Source: Acidobacteriota bacterium (GTDB lineage Bacteria; Acidobacteriota; Terriglobia; Bryobacterales; UBA6623). Taken from it: a stretch of DNA of 64,000 bases. This document shows, one piece after another, positions 22,647 through 30,524 of the stretch; within the stretch, counting starts at the first letter, position 1, and every line of letters starts with the position of its first letter. The position numbers were made by a program, and so were the translations under genes. The stretch covers positions 379,231-443,230 of the forward strand of contig WGMB01000002.1 of assembly GCA_016125275.1 (NCBI GenBank), written 5' to 3'. Below the pieces are notes generated by a model. The model was not told where the DNA came from. It did not search any database and worked only from the letters and a program-made list of their open reading frames with translations.

Positions 22647-25082
22647 TCACTCCGACCGCAGCGCCTGGGCCGGGTCCACCCGCAGCGCCCGCCGCGTCGG
22701 GGCCCAGCAAGCCAGCCCGGCGACCGCCGCGAACAGCAACAGCGCGGCCCCAAACGTGACTGGGTCGCCAGCGTCCACCCCGTAGAGCAGCGAGCGCAGC
22801 GCGCGCGCCACGCCCAGCGAAACGACGGCTCCGATCGCTATGCCGCCCGCCACCAGCCGCAGACACTCGCCGAACACCAGGCTCTGGATGGAGCGCCGCT
22901 CGGCGCCCACGGCCACCCGGATCGCGATCTCCCGCTGGCGCGAGGCGACCCACAACGCCAGCACGCTGTAGATGCCCACCAGCGTGAGCAGCCCCGCCAC
23001 CACGGCAAAGCCGATCAGCAGCTCCATCGCAAACGAGCGCGCGGCCAGCGAATCCCCGCGGATCGCGTCGAGCGTCTTCACGTTTTCGACGGCTACCTTC
23101 GGGTCGATCGCCCGCAACTCCCGCTGGATGGCGGCGGAGAGCGCCCTCGGCTCTCCGCTGGTGCGAACCACCAGATGCTTCGAGAACGCGTGCGCTTGCC
23201 ACAGGGGCAGATAGATCTCCGGCGTCGCTTCCTGCGTCAGGCTGGTCGTGCGCGAATCAGTCACCACGCCCACGACCTGCGCGGCGGACTGTTCGCGCCC
23301 CCACAGCCAGATCTTCCGGCCGATCGCCGGCTCTCCCGGAAAGTACCGGTCCGCCAGAGCCTGATTCACGATCACGACCTGCGGCGCATCCTGCGCATCG
23401 CTGTCGCGGAAAGGCCTCCCATCGGCCATCTCCATCCCCAAGAGCTCGAAGTAGTCCGGCGTGACCGAACGCAGCGGCAACGCGATGCGGTCTGCGGCTC
23501 GGGCCGCCGGCGGCTGGCCTTCGATCTCCACGGCGGCGGGCCAGTTGTTGCCGGTGAGCGGCAGCCCCCAGGCGAAGGCTGCGTGGTCCACGCCGGGCAA
23601 GGCGGCAACTCGCTCCAGCGCCCGCCGGTGAAAATCGTCCCACGAGCCGTCCTGACCGAGCGCCGTCACCGTCATGGTGAGCGTGCGGCTGGTATCATAG
23701 CCGGCCGACACCTCCCCCAGCTTCACCATCGTGCGGATCAGCAAGCCCGCCCCGACCAGCAGGACCAACGTCAGAGCGGTCTGTAGCAGGGTGACCCCGC
23801 GTAGCACGCGTCGTTCTCTCGGGCTCGCACTGCTCTTGGGGCCGGCGCTCTTGAGAGCCTCCATCGGGGCGGAGGCACCCGCTCGGTAAGCCGGGTAGAT
23901 CCCGGCCCCCAGCGCGGCCGCCGCCGCCGCGGCCATCGCCCAACCCAGCACGGGCCAGCCCATCTGGACCGCGTCGAGCCGGGGGATCGCACTGGCTCCG
24001 ATGAGCTGGAACAGCCGGACGACCCCGAAACCGATCCCCGCCCCCAACACGCCGCCCATCGTCGCCAGCACCAGGCTCTCCACGGCCGTTTGCCGGAACA
24101 GCGCCGCCCGGCTCCCGCCCAGGGCGCGCTGCACGGCGTGCTCCTGCGTCCGTCCCAAGCCGCGCAGCAGCAGCAGCGCGGCGGCGTTGGCGCACGCGAT
24201 CAGCAGCACCAGCGCCGCGGCCCCAAACAGCGGCCACAGAATGCCCCGCGCGCTGCTGTTGAGCTCATCGGTCAGCGACCGCACCGCCGGAACCATGCCC
24301 TCGAAGTCCTGGTTCAGCTCGGCTTGCCGACGCACGATCAGGCCGAGCTCTTCCTGCGCCTGGCGCGCCGACGTTCCCTTGCGCAGCCTGCCCATCACGT
24401 CCCAAGCCGGCATGTCCAGCCGATCGTTGGGAAGAGAGACCGGAACCCAGAAATCCACCGTGGAGTCGACGTTGTAATTGGGCTCCTGCGCGGCGCTGGG
24501 CGACGGCAGAAAGCGCACGCCCGGAGGCATCACGCCCGCCACGGTCGGCGCCGTGTCCCAGCGGCTGATGCGCACCGACTTGCCGACGATGTCCGGGTCG
24601 CCGTGGAAGGCCTGCTGCCAAAGGTCATGGCCGATGAGGATCGCCGTCGCGTCCGAAGCCCGCAGCTCCTCTTCGGAAAAGCCTCGCCCGAGCGCCGGCT
24701 CCAGCCCCAGCGCCTCGAAGTAGTCGCCGGTCACGAGCATCCCCTCGATCGACTGGCTTCCGTCCGGCAGGATCAAGAAGTTGAACGTCCACATGTAGGC
24801 GGCGATCGCGTCGAACGACTCCGCTTCCTGCTGCCAGGCGAGCCATTGCGAGGCCGCCCACCGCCGTTCTCGGGAGGCGTCTCGCCCGTCCGCGCGCTCG
24901 GCCGGGATCAGGACAAGGTCCTCCGGGCTCTCGTAGGGCGGAGGGGTGAGCAACACGCCGTGGATGAGACTGAAGACGGCGGAAGTCGCGCCGATGCCCA
25001 ACGCCAGCGTCAGCACGGCGACGGCCGCAAAGCCGCGCTGCTTTCTCAACATTCGAAGACCCAGCCGAAAATCGCGCAGCAC
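22647..25082 (-). CDS. ADOP-type duplicated MacB/FtsX ABC permease
   Basis: An 811-residue membrane protein with two copies of the FtsX-like permease module. It starts with FRLGLRMLRKQRGFAAVAVLTLALGIGATSAVFSLIHGVLL, the typical acidobacterial ADOP N-terminus. A large MacB-type periplasmic domain follows, then transmembrane helices (about 280-400) ending in the first FtsX unit, a second periplasmic domain (about 455-650), and a final four-helix FtsX unit closing in DPAQALRSE. Such proteins are strongly expanded in Acidobacteriota and usually lack an adjacent ATPase, as here. Their substrates are unknown; macrolide, lipoprotein or peptide transport has been proposed for relatives. The GTG start at 25082 has GGAGG upstream. 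No regulator (PadR type) is adjacent. Confidence 0.94.
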   Translation of the reverse strand: MLRDFRLGLRMLRKQRGFAAVAVLTLALGIGATSAVFSLIHGVLLTPPPYESPEDLVLIPAERADGRDASRERRWAASQWLAWQQEAESFDAIAAYMWTFNFLILPDGSQSIEGMLVTGDYFEALGLEPALGRGFSEEELRASDATAILIGHDLWQQAFHGDPDIVGKSVRISRWDTAPTVAGVMPPGVRFLPSPSAAQEPNYNVDSTVDFWVPVSLPNDRLDMPAWDVMGRLRKGTSARQAQEELGLIVRRQAELNQDFEGMVPAVRSLTDELNSSARGILWPLFGAAALVLLIACANAAALLLLRGLGRTQEHAVQRALGGSRAALFRQTAVESLVLATMGGVLGAGIGFGVVRLFQLIGASAIPRLDAVQMGWPVLGWAMAAAAAAALGAGIYPAYRAGASAPMEALKSAGPKSSASPRERRVLRGVTLLQTALTLVLLVGAGLLIRTMVKLGEVSAGYDTSRTLTMTVTALGQDGSWDDFHRRALERVAALPGVDHAAFAWGLPLTGNNWPAAVEIEGQPPAARAADRIALPLRSVTPDYFELLGMEMADGRPFRDSDAQDAPQVVIVNQALADRYFPGEPAIGRKIWLWGREQSAAQVVGVVTDSRTTSLTQEATPEIYLPLWQAHAFSKHLVVRTSGEPRALSAAIQRELRAIDPKVAVENVKTLDAIRGDSLAARSFAMELLIGFAVVAGLLTLVGIYSVLALWVASRQREIAIRVAVGAERRSIQSLVFGECLRLVAGGIAIGAVVSLGVARALRSLLYGVDAGDPVTFGAALLLFAAVAGLACWAPTRRALRVDPAQALRSE

Positions 25083-25216
25083 CTCGCCTCCTCCAGCCCC
25101 CGCACGGGGAGCGTTTCGATTCGATACGAGGGTCTCTGACGAATGTTCCGCCGAATCGTTAGGAACGGCGCCGCCCCGATCGAGAACGTCGCACGGACCT
25201 CTGTCGCCAATGCGTC

Positions 25217-25245
25217 TTGACTCCGCCCCGGTCCTTCCCTACCAT
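25217..25245 (+). promoter_or_regulatory. Promoter TTGACT-N17-TACCAT of the NHL gene
   Basis: TTGACT (25217-25222) is separated by 17 nt from TACCAT (25240-25245). About 20 nt of leader then carry AGGAGG (25260-25265), 7 nt before the ATG at 25273. This is a conventional leadered promoter. Confidence 0.65.
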
Positions 25246-25272
25246 CGACTCGCGTTGCCAGGAGGCCTCTCG

Positions 25273-26172
25273 ATGTCCATCCGCGTCAGCTTGCTCTTGC
25301 TTGCGGCTCTCTGCGCCGGTCGGGCGGAAACCAAGTTCCCGCCCCTGCCCTACGCCATCCAAGAGAGCTGGCCGACGCTGCCCGCGGGCTGGAATTTCGG
25401 CGAGACGCCCGGCGTGGCGACCGACTCCCGAAACCACGTCTACGTGCTTCATCGCGGCCCCAACCCCATCCTCGAGTTCACCCCCGACGGACGCTTGGTG
25501 CGCTCCTGGGGCGAAGGCCTGTTCATCCGTGCGCACGCCATCCGCATCGACCCGCAGGGCAACATCTGGACCGTCGACAACGACACTCATCAGATCCTGA
25601 AGATGGACCCGTCGGGCCGCGTGCGCATGGTGATCGGCCGGCGAGGCCAAAGCGGCGAGAACGAGGAATCCTTCAATCGCCCCACGGACATCGCGTTCGC
25701 CGCCAACGGCAGTTTCTATATCACCGACGGCTACGTCAACTCCCGAGTCGTGAAGTTCTCCAAAGACGGGCGATATCTGACGGCTTGGGGTAAGAAGGGC
25801 CGGGGCGACGGCGAGTTCGACCTGCCGCACTCGGTGGCGGTGGACCCGCAGGGCCGCGTCATCGTCGCCGACCGCGAGAACCGCCGCATCCAAATCTTCG
25901 ACGCCAACGGCAAGTTCCTCGAAAAGTGGACGCACGTAGGCTCCCCGTGGGGCCTGCAATTGATGCCGGACGGAACGCTGTTCATCGTGGACGGCTACAA
26001 CAATCGGGTGCTGAAGACCGACCTGAAAGGCAACGTCCTCGGCGCGTTCGGCCGGCAGGGGCGCCTACCGGGCGAGCTGAACTACTCGCACCACATCGCC
26101 GTGGACGGCAACGGGAACATCTACGTCGGCGAGATCAAGAACCAGCGGGTCTCGAAGTTCTCACCACGGTAG
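25273..26172 (+). CDS. Exported NHL-repeat propeller protein (peptidyl-hydroxyglycine lyase-like)
   Basis: The product is 299 residues with a clear signal peptide (MSIRVSLLLLAALCAGRAE). It is a six-bladed NHL propeller with repeated GVATDSRNHVYVLHRG, RIDPQGNIWTVDND, AFAANGSFYITDGYVNSRVVKFS, AVDPQGRVIVADRENRRIQIFD and MPDGTLFIVDGYNNRVLK units, the arrangement of bacterial relatives of the lyase half of peptidylglycine amidating enzymes. Actual lyase activity is not established for most bacterial members. AGGAGG 7 nt before the ATG and a TTGACT-N17-TACCAT promoter define the start; the frame is open further upstream but has no better site. It converges with the gene at 26311, with two hairpins between. 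Confidence 0.88.
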   Translation: MSIRVSLLLLAALCAGRAETKFPPLPYAIQESWPTLPAGWNFGETPGVATDSRNHVYVLHRGPNPILEFTPDGRLVRSWGEGLFIRAHAIRIDPQGNIWTVDNDTHQILKMDPSGRVRMVIGRRGQSGENEESFNRPTDIAFAANGSFYITDGYVNSRVVKFSKDGRYLTAWGKKGRGDGEFDLPHSVAVDPQGRVIVADRENRRIQIFDANGKFLEKWTHVGSPWGLQLMPDGTLFIVDGYNNRVLKTDLKGNVLGAFGRQGRLPGELNYSHHIAVDGNGNIYVGEIKNQRVSKFSPR

Positions 26173-26181
26173 GGCTGCGAT

Positions 26182-26206
26182 GAGCGCCTAGTTTACCTGG
26201 GCGCTC
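26182..26206. terminator. Hairpin between convergent genes (first)
   Basis: GAGCGCC (26182-26188) and GGCGCTC (26200-26206) form a 7-bp stem with an 11-nt loop, 10 nt after the stop of the NHL gene. There is no T-tract. Confidence 0.4.
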
Positions 26207-26246
26207 CGCACGTTGGGTCAGGCGCGGACCCAGCCATTGCCCACCG

Positions 26247-26311
26247 GGGCCGGACAGTACCAAACGGATCGACCGCCGGGAAATCCCGGCGGCCCGTTCT
26301 CCAACCGGCCC
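26247..26311. terminator. Nested hairpin between convergent genes (second)
   Basis: An outer 7-bp stem (GGGCCGG 26247-26253 with CCGGCCC 26305-26311) encloses a perfect 8-bp stem (CCGCCGGG 26273-26280, CCCGGCGG 26285-26292) with an AAAT tetraloop. It touches the stop codon of the minus-strand gene. It may act in both directions; no T-tract is present. Confidence 0.4.
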
Positions 26312-27174
26312 TAAACGAAGTCGATGCGGAAGATCCAGCCGGCCGTGGGGCTGTCGTAGTTTGGCCAATTCGGGTGGATGCCCGCGTCGCAGCCGTAGAA
26401 CTTGCCGTCGTGCACGGTCAACCCATGCGGATCGCTCGACCCGGGGAGGAACTCGATGACTTCGAGCGCGCGCCCGGTCTGCATGTCCTGGCGCACCAAG
26501 CCCGGCTTGTAGTCCTTGTGTCCCGTGCTGTTGTTGCCCACCACCTGCCACAGGCTCCCCTCGTGGATGGCGATGCCGTGGTAGCGAATCCAGTCCGGGT
26601 AGGACTGGTAGAAGGGGATCATGTACTCCGGCTCCCACGTCTTGGGGTCCACGCGCAGGTTGCCGCGCAGGCGCAGGGAAGAGATCCACAGCTTGCCCTC
26701 ATGCCACACGCCGCCGTGCGAGCCGCCGCCGTCTCCGCCGGACGGGCCGAGCGGAATCTGCCGGTGGCTCACCAGCTTGGAGTTCATATCCACCTGGAAC
26801 ACGCCTTGCGGAGGCGCGTTGGCGATCATCCAAACGTAGCCGCCGCCCACAGCCATGCCGCTGGTGTTGCGCGACGGCGTGCTCACCGTCTTGAGCAGCT
26901 TGCCGTTCCAGTCCACCAGCCAGGCGCACTCGTCGCGGGTCTTGGGCTCAGGCAGCCCGTAAGCCTTGGCCTGCGCGCCTGACAGCTTCTGCTCGCCGAT
27001 CCACAGCCCTTCCGGCGTGGCCGAGATCGCGTTGGGGAATCCTTCCGGACTCTTGAACAGCTTGGTCGTTTTGGCCTTCCGCACCGGCAGCTTGTCTTGG
27101 GCGGGGGCGGCGCCGCGGAAGCCGAGGGCCAAGCCGGCGCCGAGGCCGGCGGCAAGAAATTCACGTTTCGTCAT
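26311..27174 (-). CDS. Exported beta-propeller protein of unknown function
   Basis: The protein is 287 residues from ATG 27174, starting MTKREFLAAGLGAGLALGFRG, a Tat/Sec-like signal with KR in place of RR. The mature part is a propeller-like beta protein (SATPEGLWIGEQ, MAVGGGYVWMIANAPPQGVFQVD, HGGVWHEGKLWISSL, HGIAIHEGSLWQVVGN, HGLTVHDGKFYGCDAG) with recurring H-G-x-x-x-H-x-G-x-x-W segments that suggest metal or substrate binding at the propeller centre. Proteins of this kind are common in Solibacter-like genomes and uncharacterised. GGAGCTCTG precedes the ATG, giving an acceptable ribosome-binding site. The frame is open further upstream but lacks a comparable signal. Confidence 0.8.
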   Translation of the reverse strand: MTKREFLAAGLGAGLALGFRGAAPAQDKLPVRKAKTTKLFKSPEGFPNAISATPEGLWIGEQKLSGAQAKAYGLPEPKTRDECAWLVDWNGKLLKTVSTPSRNTSGMAVGGGYVWMIANAPPQGVFQVDMNSKLVSHRQIPLGPSGGDGGGSHGGVWHEGKLWISSLRLRGNLRVDPKTWEPEYMIPFYQSYPDWIRYHGIAIHEGSLWQVVGNNSTGHKDYKPGLVRQDMQTGRALEVIEFLPGSSDPHGLTVHDGKFYGCDAGIHPNWPNYDSPTAGWIFRIDFV

Positions 27175-27287
27175 CAGAGCTCCATGGCCCTTTGGCCGTA
27201 CCAACGCGAGGAGTTTAGCTGCGTCACAGCCGCCGAAGCAAGAGTATCCGTGAGCGTGTCCCCTTGTAGACGCAGGTGTTTCCGATT

Positions 27288-27322
27288 GTCCCGGGCGGCC
27301 GGCGCCGCAAATCCGCCGGGAC
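27288..27322. other. Hairpin in the divergent intergenic region
   Basis: Arms GTCCCGGGCGG (27288-27298) and CCGCCGGGAC (27313-27322) pair over 10 bp with one bulged G. It sits in the 275-bp gap between the divergent genes starting at 27174 and 27450. The gap also has a poor promoter-like TTGCAA-N16-TACCGG just before 27450 and no other feature I can support. Confidence 0.35.
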
Positions 27323-27449
27323 CGGGCGCGTTTTGCCACGCAATTCCCCGCCCCACCCCTCCCCGGGAAAGCATTGGCCGCACCCAGCCCGGCCGCCGAG
27401 TTGCAAATGGCCCCCTCCTTGCTACCGGCCCGCCGCAGGAGGAGTTTCC

Positions 27450-30400
27450 ATGCGTTTGTTTTTCGCAATGACCTTGTTGTTCGCACAAAGTCTGTTCGCC
27501 GGGATATCCCCGACGGACATTCAGACTCTTGCGCTGCCCGCCGAGCTCAACGGACTCGACATCTGGCTCGGCCATGCCATTTTCGACGACGCCGGCAATC
27601 AATACGTCGTCGGCCAGGCGCGAGTCCCCGAATCCGCCACGCCCACGCGGTTCCCTTCCAGTAATTCGGGCGACGCCTTGGCTCTCAAATACTCGCCCAC
27701 CGGTGAGCTCGTCTATTTCAAAACCTTTGGCGCGGCCAGCACTGAGTCGGTCGGCTCCAGCGATTGGGCCGTGCGCGCCGCCGTGGCGCCCGACGGACGC
27801 CTCTACATCATTGGCATGACCAACTCGCCCGACTTTCCCAACGCCGGCGACGGCCGGACGCGGGAAGGCTTCGTGGCGACCCTCAGCGCCGACGGCTCTC
27901 AGATCCTCGGCGGCCGCCGCATCGACGGCTCGCCGACCGAGATCGCCCTCGGCCCCAACGGCGCCGTCTATGTCGCCGGCGACACCACGTCGCCGACCTT
28001 TCCGGTGACCGTCGGCCCGATCCCGGTGACCGGACCCGGCGAGATCTACGTCAGCGCCGACGGCGGCGTGACCTGGCAAGCGTCGAGCACGGGCCTCATC
28101 GACCGTTCCTTCGGCCGTCCGATCATTCATCCGACTGATCCGCAGACGATCTACCTCGAGCAGGCGCGCGGGCTGGCGCGCAGCGACGACGGCGGCGCCA
28201 CCTGGACCGAAAGCGGCGTCCCCACCAGCAGCCAGGCATCGTACGGCCCGCCGTGGTTTCGTCCACGCGCCATTGCGCTGGACCCTCATGACGTCGACCG
28301 CGTCTACAACGGAGGGACCGACGGCCTCTACCGCAGTGACGACGGCGGCGCGAGTTGGACCAAGTTGCCGCTCGAGCCCGGCTTCGTGAGCGACCTCGTC
28401 CTCGACCCCGACAGCCCGGACACCCTCTACGCGCTCACTCCCAACGGCGTGTTCAAGTCCGCCGACGCCGGCCAGACCTGGACCCTGAAGACGACCGCCG
28501 CCGGAACCCGCGGCGCGCTGGCCCTCGACCCCTCGGCGCCGCAGACGGTCTACTTCGCCGAATCGCGCCCAGGCGGGCAGGTCCAACGCTCCACCGACGG
28601 AGGAGAGACCTGGACGTCGATCCGCAACGGCCTCCCAGAAAACCTCGTGGTTTCGTCCTTGGCCGTGGACCCGCGCAGCTCGCAGACGCTCTATCTCGCG
28701 TCTGACTATCTCGGGGTCTTCCGCAGCGAAGACGCCGGCGCCTCCTGGCAGGCCCGCGGCGCCGACACCTACGCAAACTCGGCCGGAGCCCGCATCGTCG
28801 TCGATCCGTTCACCGACGGGCGCCTGTGGGTCAACGGGCAGCGCAGCGACGACGAGGGTCTCACCTGGGAGCGCGTGGGCGCTGACCTCGAGTTCCCCCT
28901 CACGACGTCCTTCGCCCTGGACCCGCTCACACCGAATCGGCTGCTGGCCTCGGCCGTCGCCGGAGACCGCGAGCCGAACGCCTTCTTGCTGCGGCTGACC
29001 GCAGACCTCGAGACGGACTACGCCCGGGCGTTCGGCGGCATCCACAAGGATTCCGTCGGCGGGCTGGCCGTGGATGACTTGGGCGGCGCTGCAATCGTGG
29101 GCGTCACCGCCTCGCGGGACTTTCCCCTGGTCAACCCCCTCGACGCCGAGATCGGCGATCGCGAGGACGCCTTCCTCATCGTGCTCAGCCCGGACGGCGA
29201 GACCGTCGAGTTGGCGACGTTCCTCGGCGACCGCTCCGCCCAGCGCGCCGACGGCGTCGTCTACGCCTCGGACCGCTCCCTGTACGTCGCCGGTCGCTCC
29301 GAGGGCCCCATCGTCAACGGGTCGAGCTTCGAGTCCACTGACGGCTTCGTCGCCAAGATCGCCGCCGACCTGGGAGCCGTGGACGCCTGGCTGCCGGTGG
29401 GCGGCTCGAACCTGGACTACCTTACTGACCTGGCGATCAACTCGTCGGGTCAGCCGGTGATCCTGGGCGCCACCTCGTCGAACGATCTGCCGGTCACCGC
29501 CTCCGGCGGCGATTGCGGCCCGCTGGACTTGCCGAACAGCGCCTTGTTCGTGGCGCTGCTCGACGCGGACCTCGCCGGCGTGGAGAGCTTGCTGCGCTAC
29601 GCCGGGCCGCCCCACTTCGTCACGGCCGTGCTGGGCCTTGCGGCCGGATCCGGCTCGCAAGTGGAGATCGTCGTGAACGGCCCGACGAAGCTGGCCCTGC
29701 CGGACGGCCCGCTGGAGCAGCGGCAAGGCCTGCAGCGCCTCACCGTGGAGGCGTCTCCCTCCTCCGCCATCGCCGTGACCTGCGCCGTCAACGGAGCGAG
29801 CTTCCTCTCCGGGACCGTGGCGCCGGGCCAGATCCTGACGCTGCGGGGAACCGGCCTCGGCCCCGACGAGCTGGTCGCCTTCGCCTACGTGGAAGGGGAG
29901 CCGCTGCCGACGGAGCTGGGCGGCGTGCGCGTGCTGTTCGACGGGGAGCCCGCCCCGGTCATCCACGCCTGGGACTTGCAAACCAGCGTGGTCGCGCCGG
30001 CCTCCGTGGCGGGCAAGAGCCAAGTCTCGGTGGAAGTGGAAGTGGACGGGGAGCTCTCGGACCCGATCACGTTGGCGGTCTCGGCGGCGTCGCCCGGAGT
30101 GTTCGTGCTCGGCCCCAACGGCGAATCCGCCCTCAGCGTGGATTGGCTGCTGGTGGGCGCGGAGCACCCGGTGGCGGGCGGCGACTACGTAGCCGTCTAC
30201 ATCACCGGCGCCGGACAACTCTCGTCGGCGGTGGACTGGGCGAGTTGGGCGCAGTTGGACGCTCCCTACGCCACCGTCTCCGGCGAGGTGGTCGCGACCA
30301 TCGGCGGCGCACCGGCCGAGGTCGCCTACGCCGGCCAAGCGCCGGGGCTGGTGAACGCCGTCCAGCAGGTGAACCTGCTGGTGCCTGCGGGAACGCCCGC

Positions 30401-30479
30401 GGGCGAGGTCGACTTGACGCTGGAGATCGCCGGACGGCCGGCGCAGACCGTCAAGCTGTTCGTGGGCGGGGCGCAGTAG
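27450..30479 (+). CDS. Large secreted protein with SBBP/BNR-type repeats and Solibacter-type C-terminal domain
   Basis: A 1009-residue protein with signal peptide MRLFFAMTLLFAQSLFAG and AGGAGGAG 4-11 nt before the ATG. Residues about 25-200 carry SBBP-like segments (GNQYVVGQARVP, ALKYSPTGELVYFKTFG). Residues about 205-500 are a sortilin/BNR-like propeller with repeated S-x-D-G-G-x-T-W boxes (SADGGVTWQAS, SDDGGATWTES, STDGGETWTSI). SBBP-like segments return (about 530-690). The C-terminus (from VNGASFLSGTVAPGQILTLRG, about residue 779) is the TIGR03437-like domain typical of Solibacter, ending in NAVQQVNLLVPAGTPAGEVDLTLEI. Such proteins are exported or surface-linked with unknown role, probably binding or structural. 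It converges with copB across an 11-bp hairpin. Confidence 0.9.
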   Translation: MRLFFAMTLLFAQSLFAGISPTDIQTLALPAELNGLDIWLGHAIFDDAGNQYVVGQARVPESATPTRFPSSNSGDALALKYSPTGELVYFKTFGAASTESVGSSDWAVRAAVAPDGRLYIIGMTNSPDFPNAGDGRTREGFVATLSADGSQILGGRRIDGSPTEIALGPNGAVYVAGDTTSPTFPVTVGPIPVTGPGEIYVSADGGVTWQASSTGLIDRSFGRPIIHPTDPQTIYLEQARGLARSDDGGATWTESGVPTSSQASYGPPWFRPRAIALDPHDVDRVYNGGTDGLYRSDDGGASWTKLPLEPGFVSDLVLDPDSPDTLYALTPNGVFKSADAGQTWTLKTTAAGTRGALALDPSAPQTVYFAESRPGGQVQRSTDGGETWTSIRNGLPENLVVSSLAVDPRSSQTLYLASDYLGVFRSEDAGASWQARGADTYANSAGARIVVDPFTDGRLWVNGQRSDDEGLTWERVGADLEFPLTTSFALDPLTPNRLLASAVAGDREPNAFLLRLTADLETDYARAFGGIHKDSVGGLAVDDLGGAAIVGVTASRDFPLVNPLDAEIGDREDAFLIVLSPDGETVELATFLGDRSAQRADGVVYASDRSLYVAGRSEGPIVNGSSFESTDGFVAKIAADLGAVDAWLPVGGSNLDYLTDLAINSSGQPVILGATSSNDLPVTASGGDCGPLDLPNSALFVALLDADLAGVESLLRYAGPPHFVTAVLGLAAGSGSQVEIVVNGPTKLALPDGPLEQRQGLQRLTVEASPSSAIAVTCAVNGASFLSGTVAPGQILTLRGTGLGPDELVAFAYVEGEPLPTELGGVRVLFDGEPAPVIHAWDLQTSVVAPASVAGKSQVSVEVEVDGELSDPITLAVSAASPGVFVLGPNGESALSVDWLLVGAEHPVAGGDYVAVYITGAGQLSSAVDWASWAQLDAPYATVSGEVVATIGGAPAEVAYAGQAPGLVNAVQQVNLLVPAGTPAGEVDLTLEIAGRPAQTVKLFVGGAQ

Positions 30480-30495
30480 CTGCTCACCCACGGCT

Positions 30496-30523
30496 CCGGG
30501 GCCGCCCGCCGCGGCGGCCCCGG
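30496..30523. terminator. Bidirectional GC-rich hairpin between convergent genes
   Basis: A perfect 11-bp stem (CCGGGGCCGCC 30496-30506, GGCGGCCCCGG 30513-30523) with a 6-nt loop lies between the stop of the Solibacter-type gene (30479) and the stop of copB (30525). There is no T-tract, so termination may be factor-assisted. Confidence 0.5.
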
Positions 30524-30524
30524 C

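Noticed and set aside
27174-30491. An 1105-codon open frame on the minus strand opposite the Solibacter-type gene
   Set aside because: It is an antisense shadow of 27450-30479; its product is low-complexity Arg/Gly/Val-rich sequence without domains, whereas the plus strand has a signal peptide, repeats and a strong ribosome-binding site.
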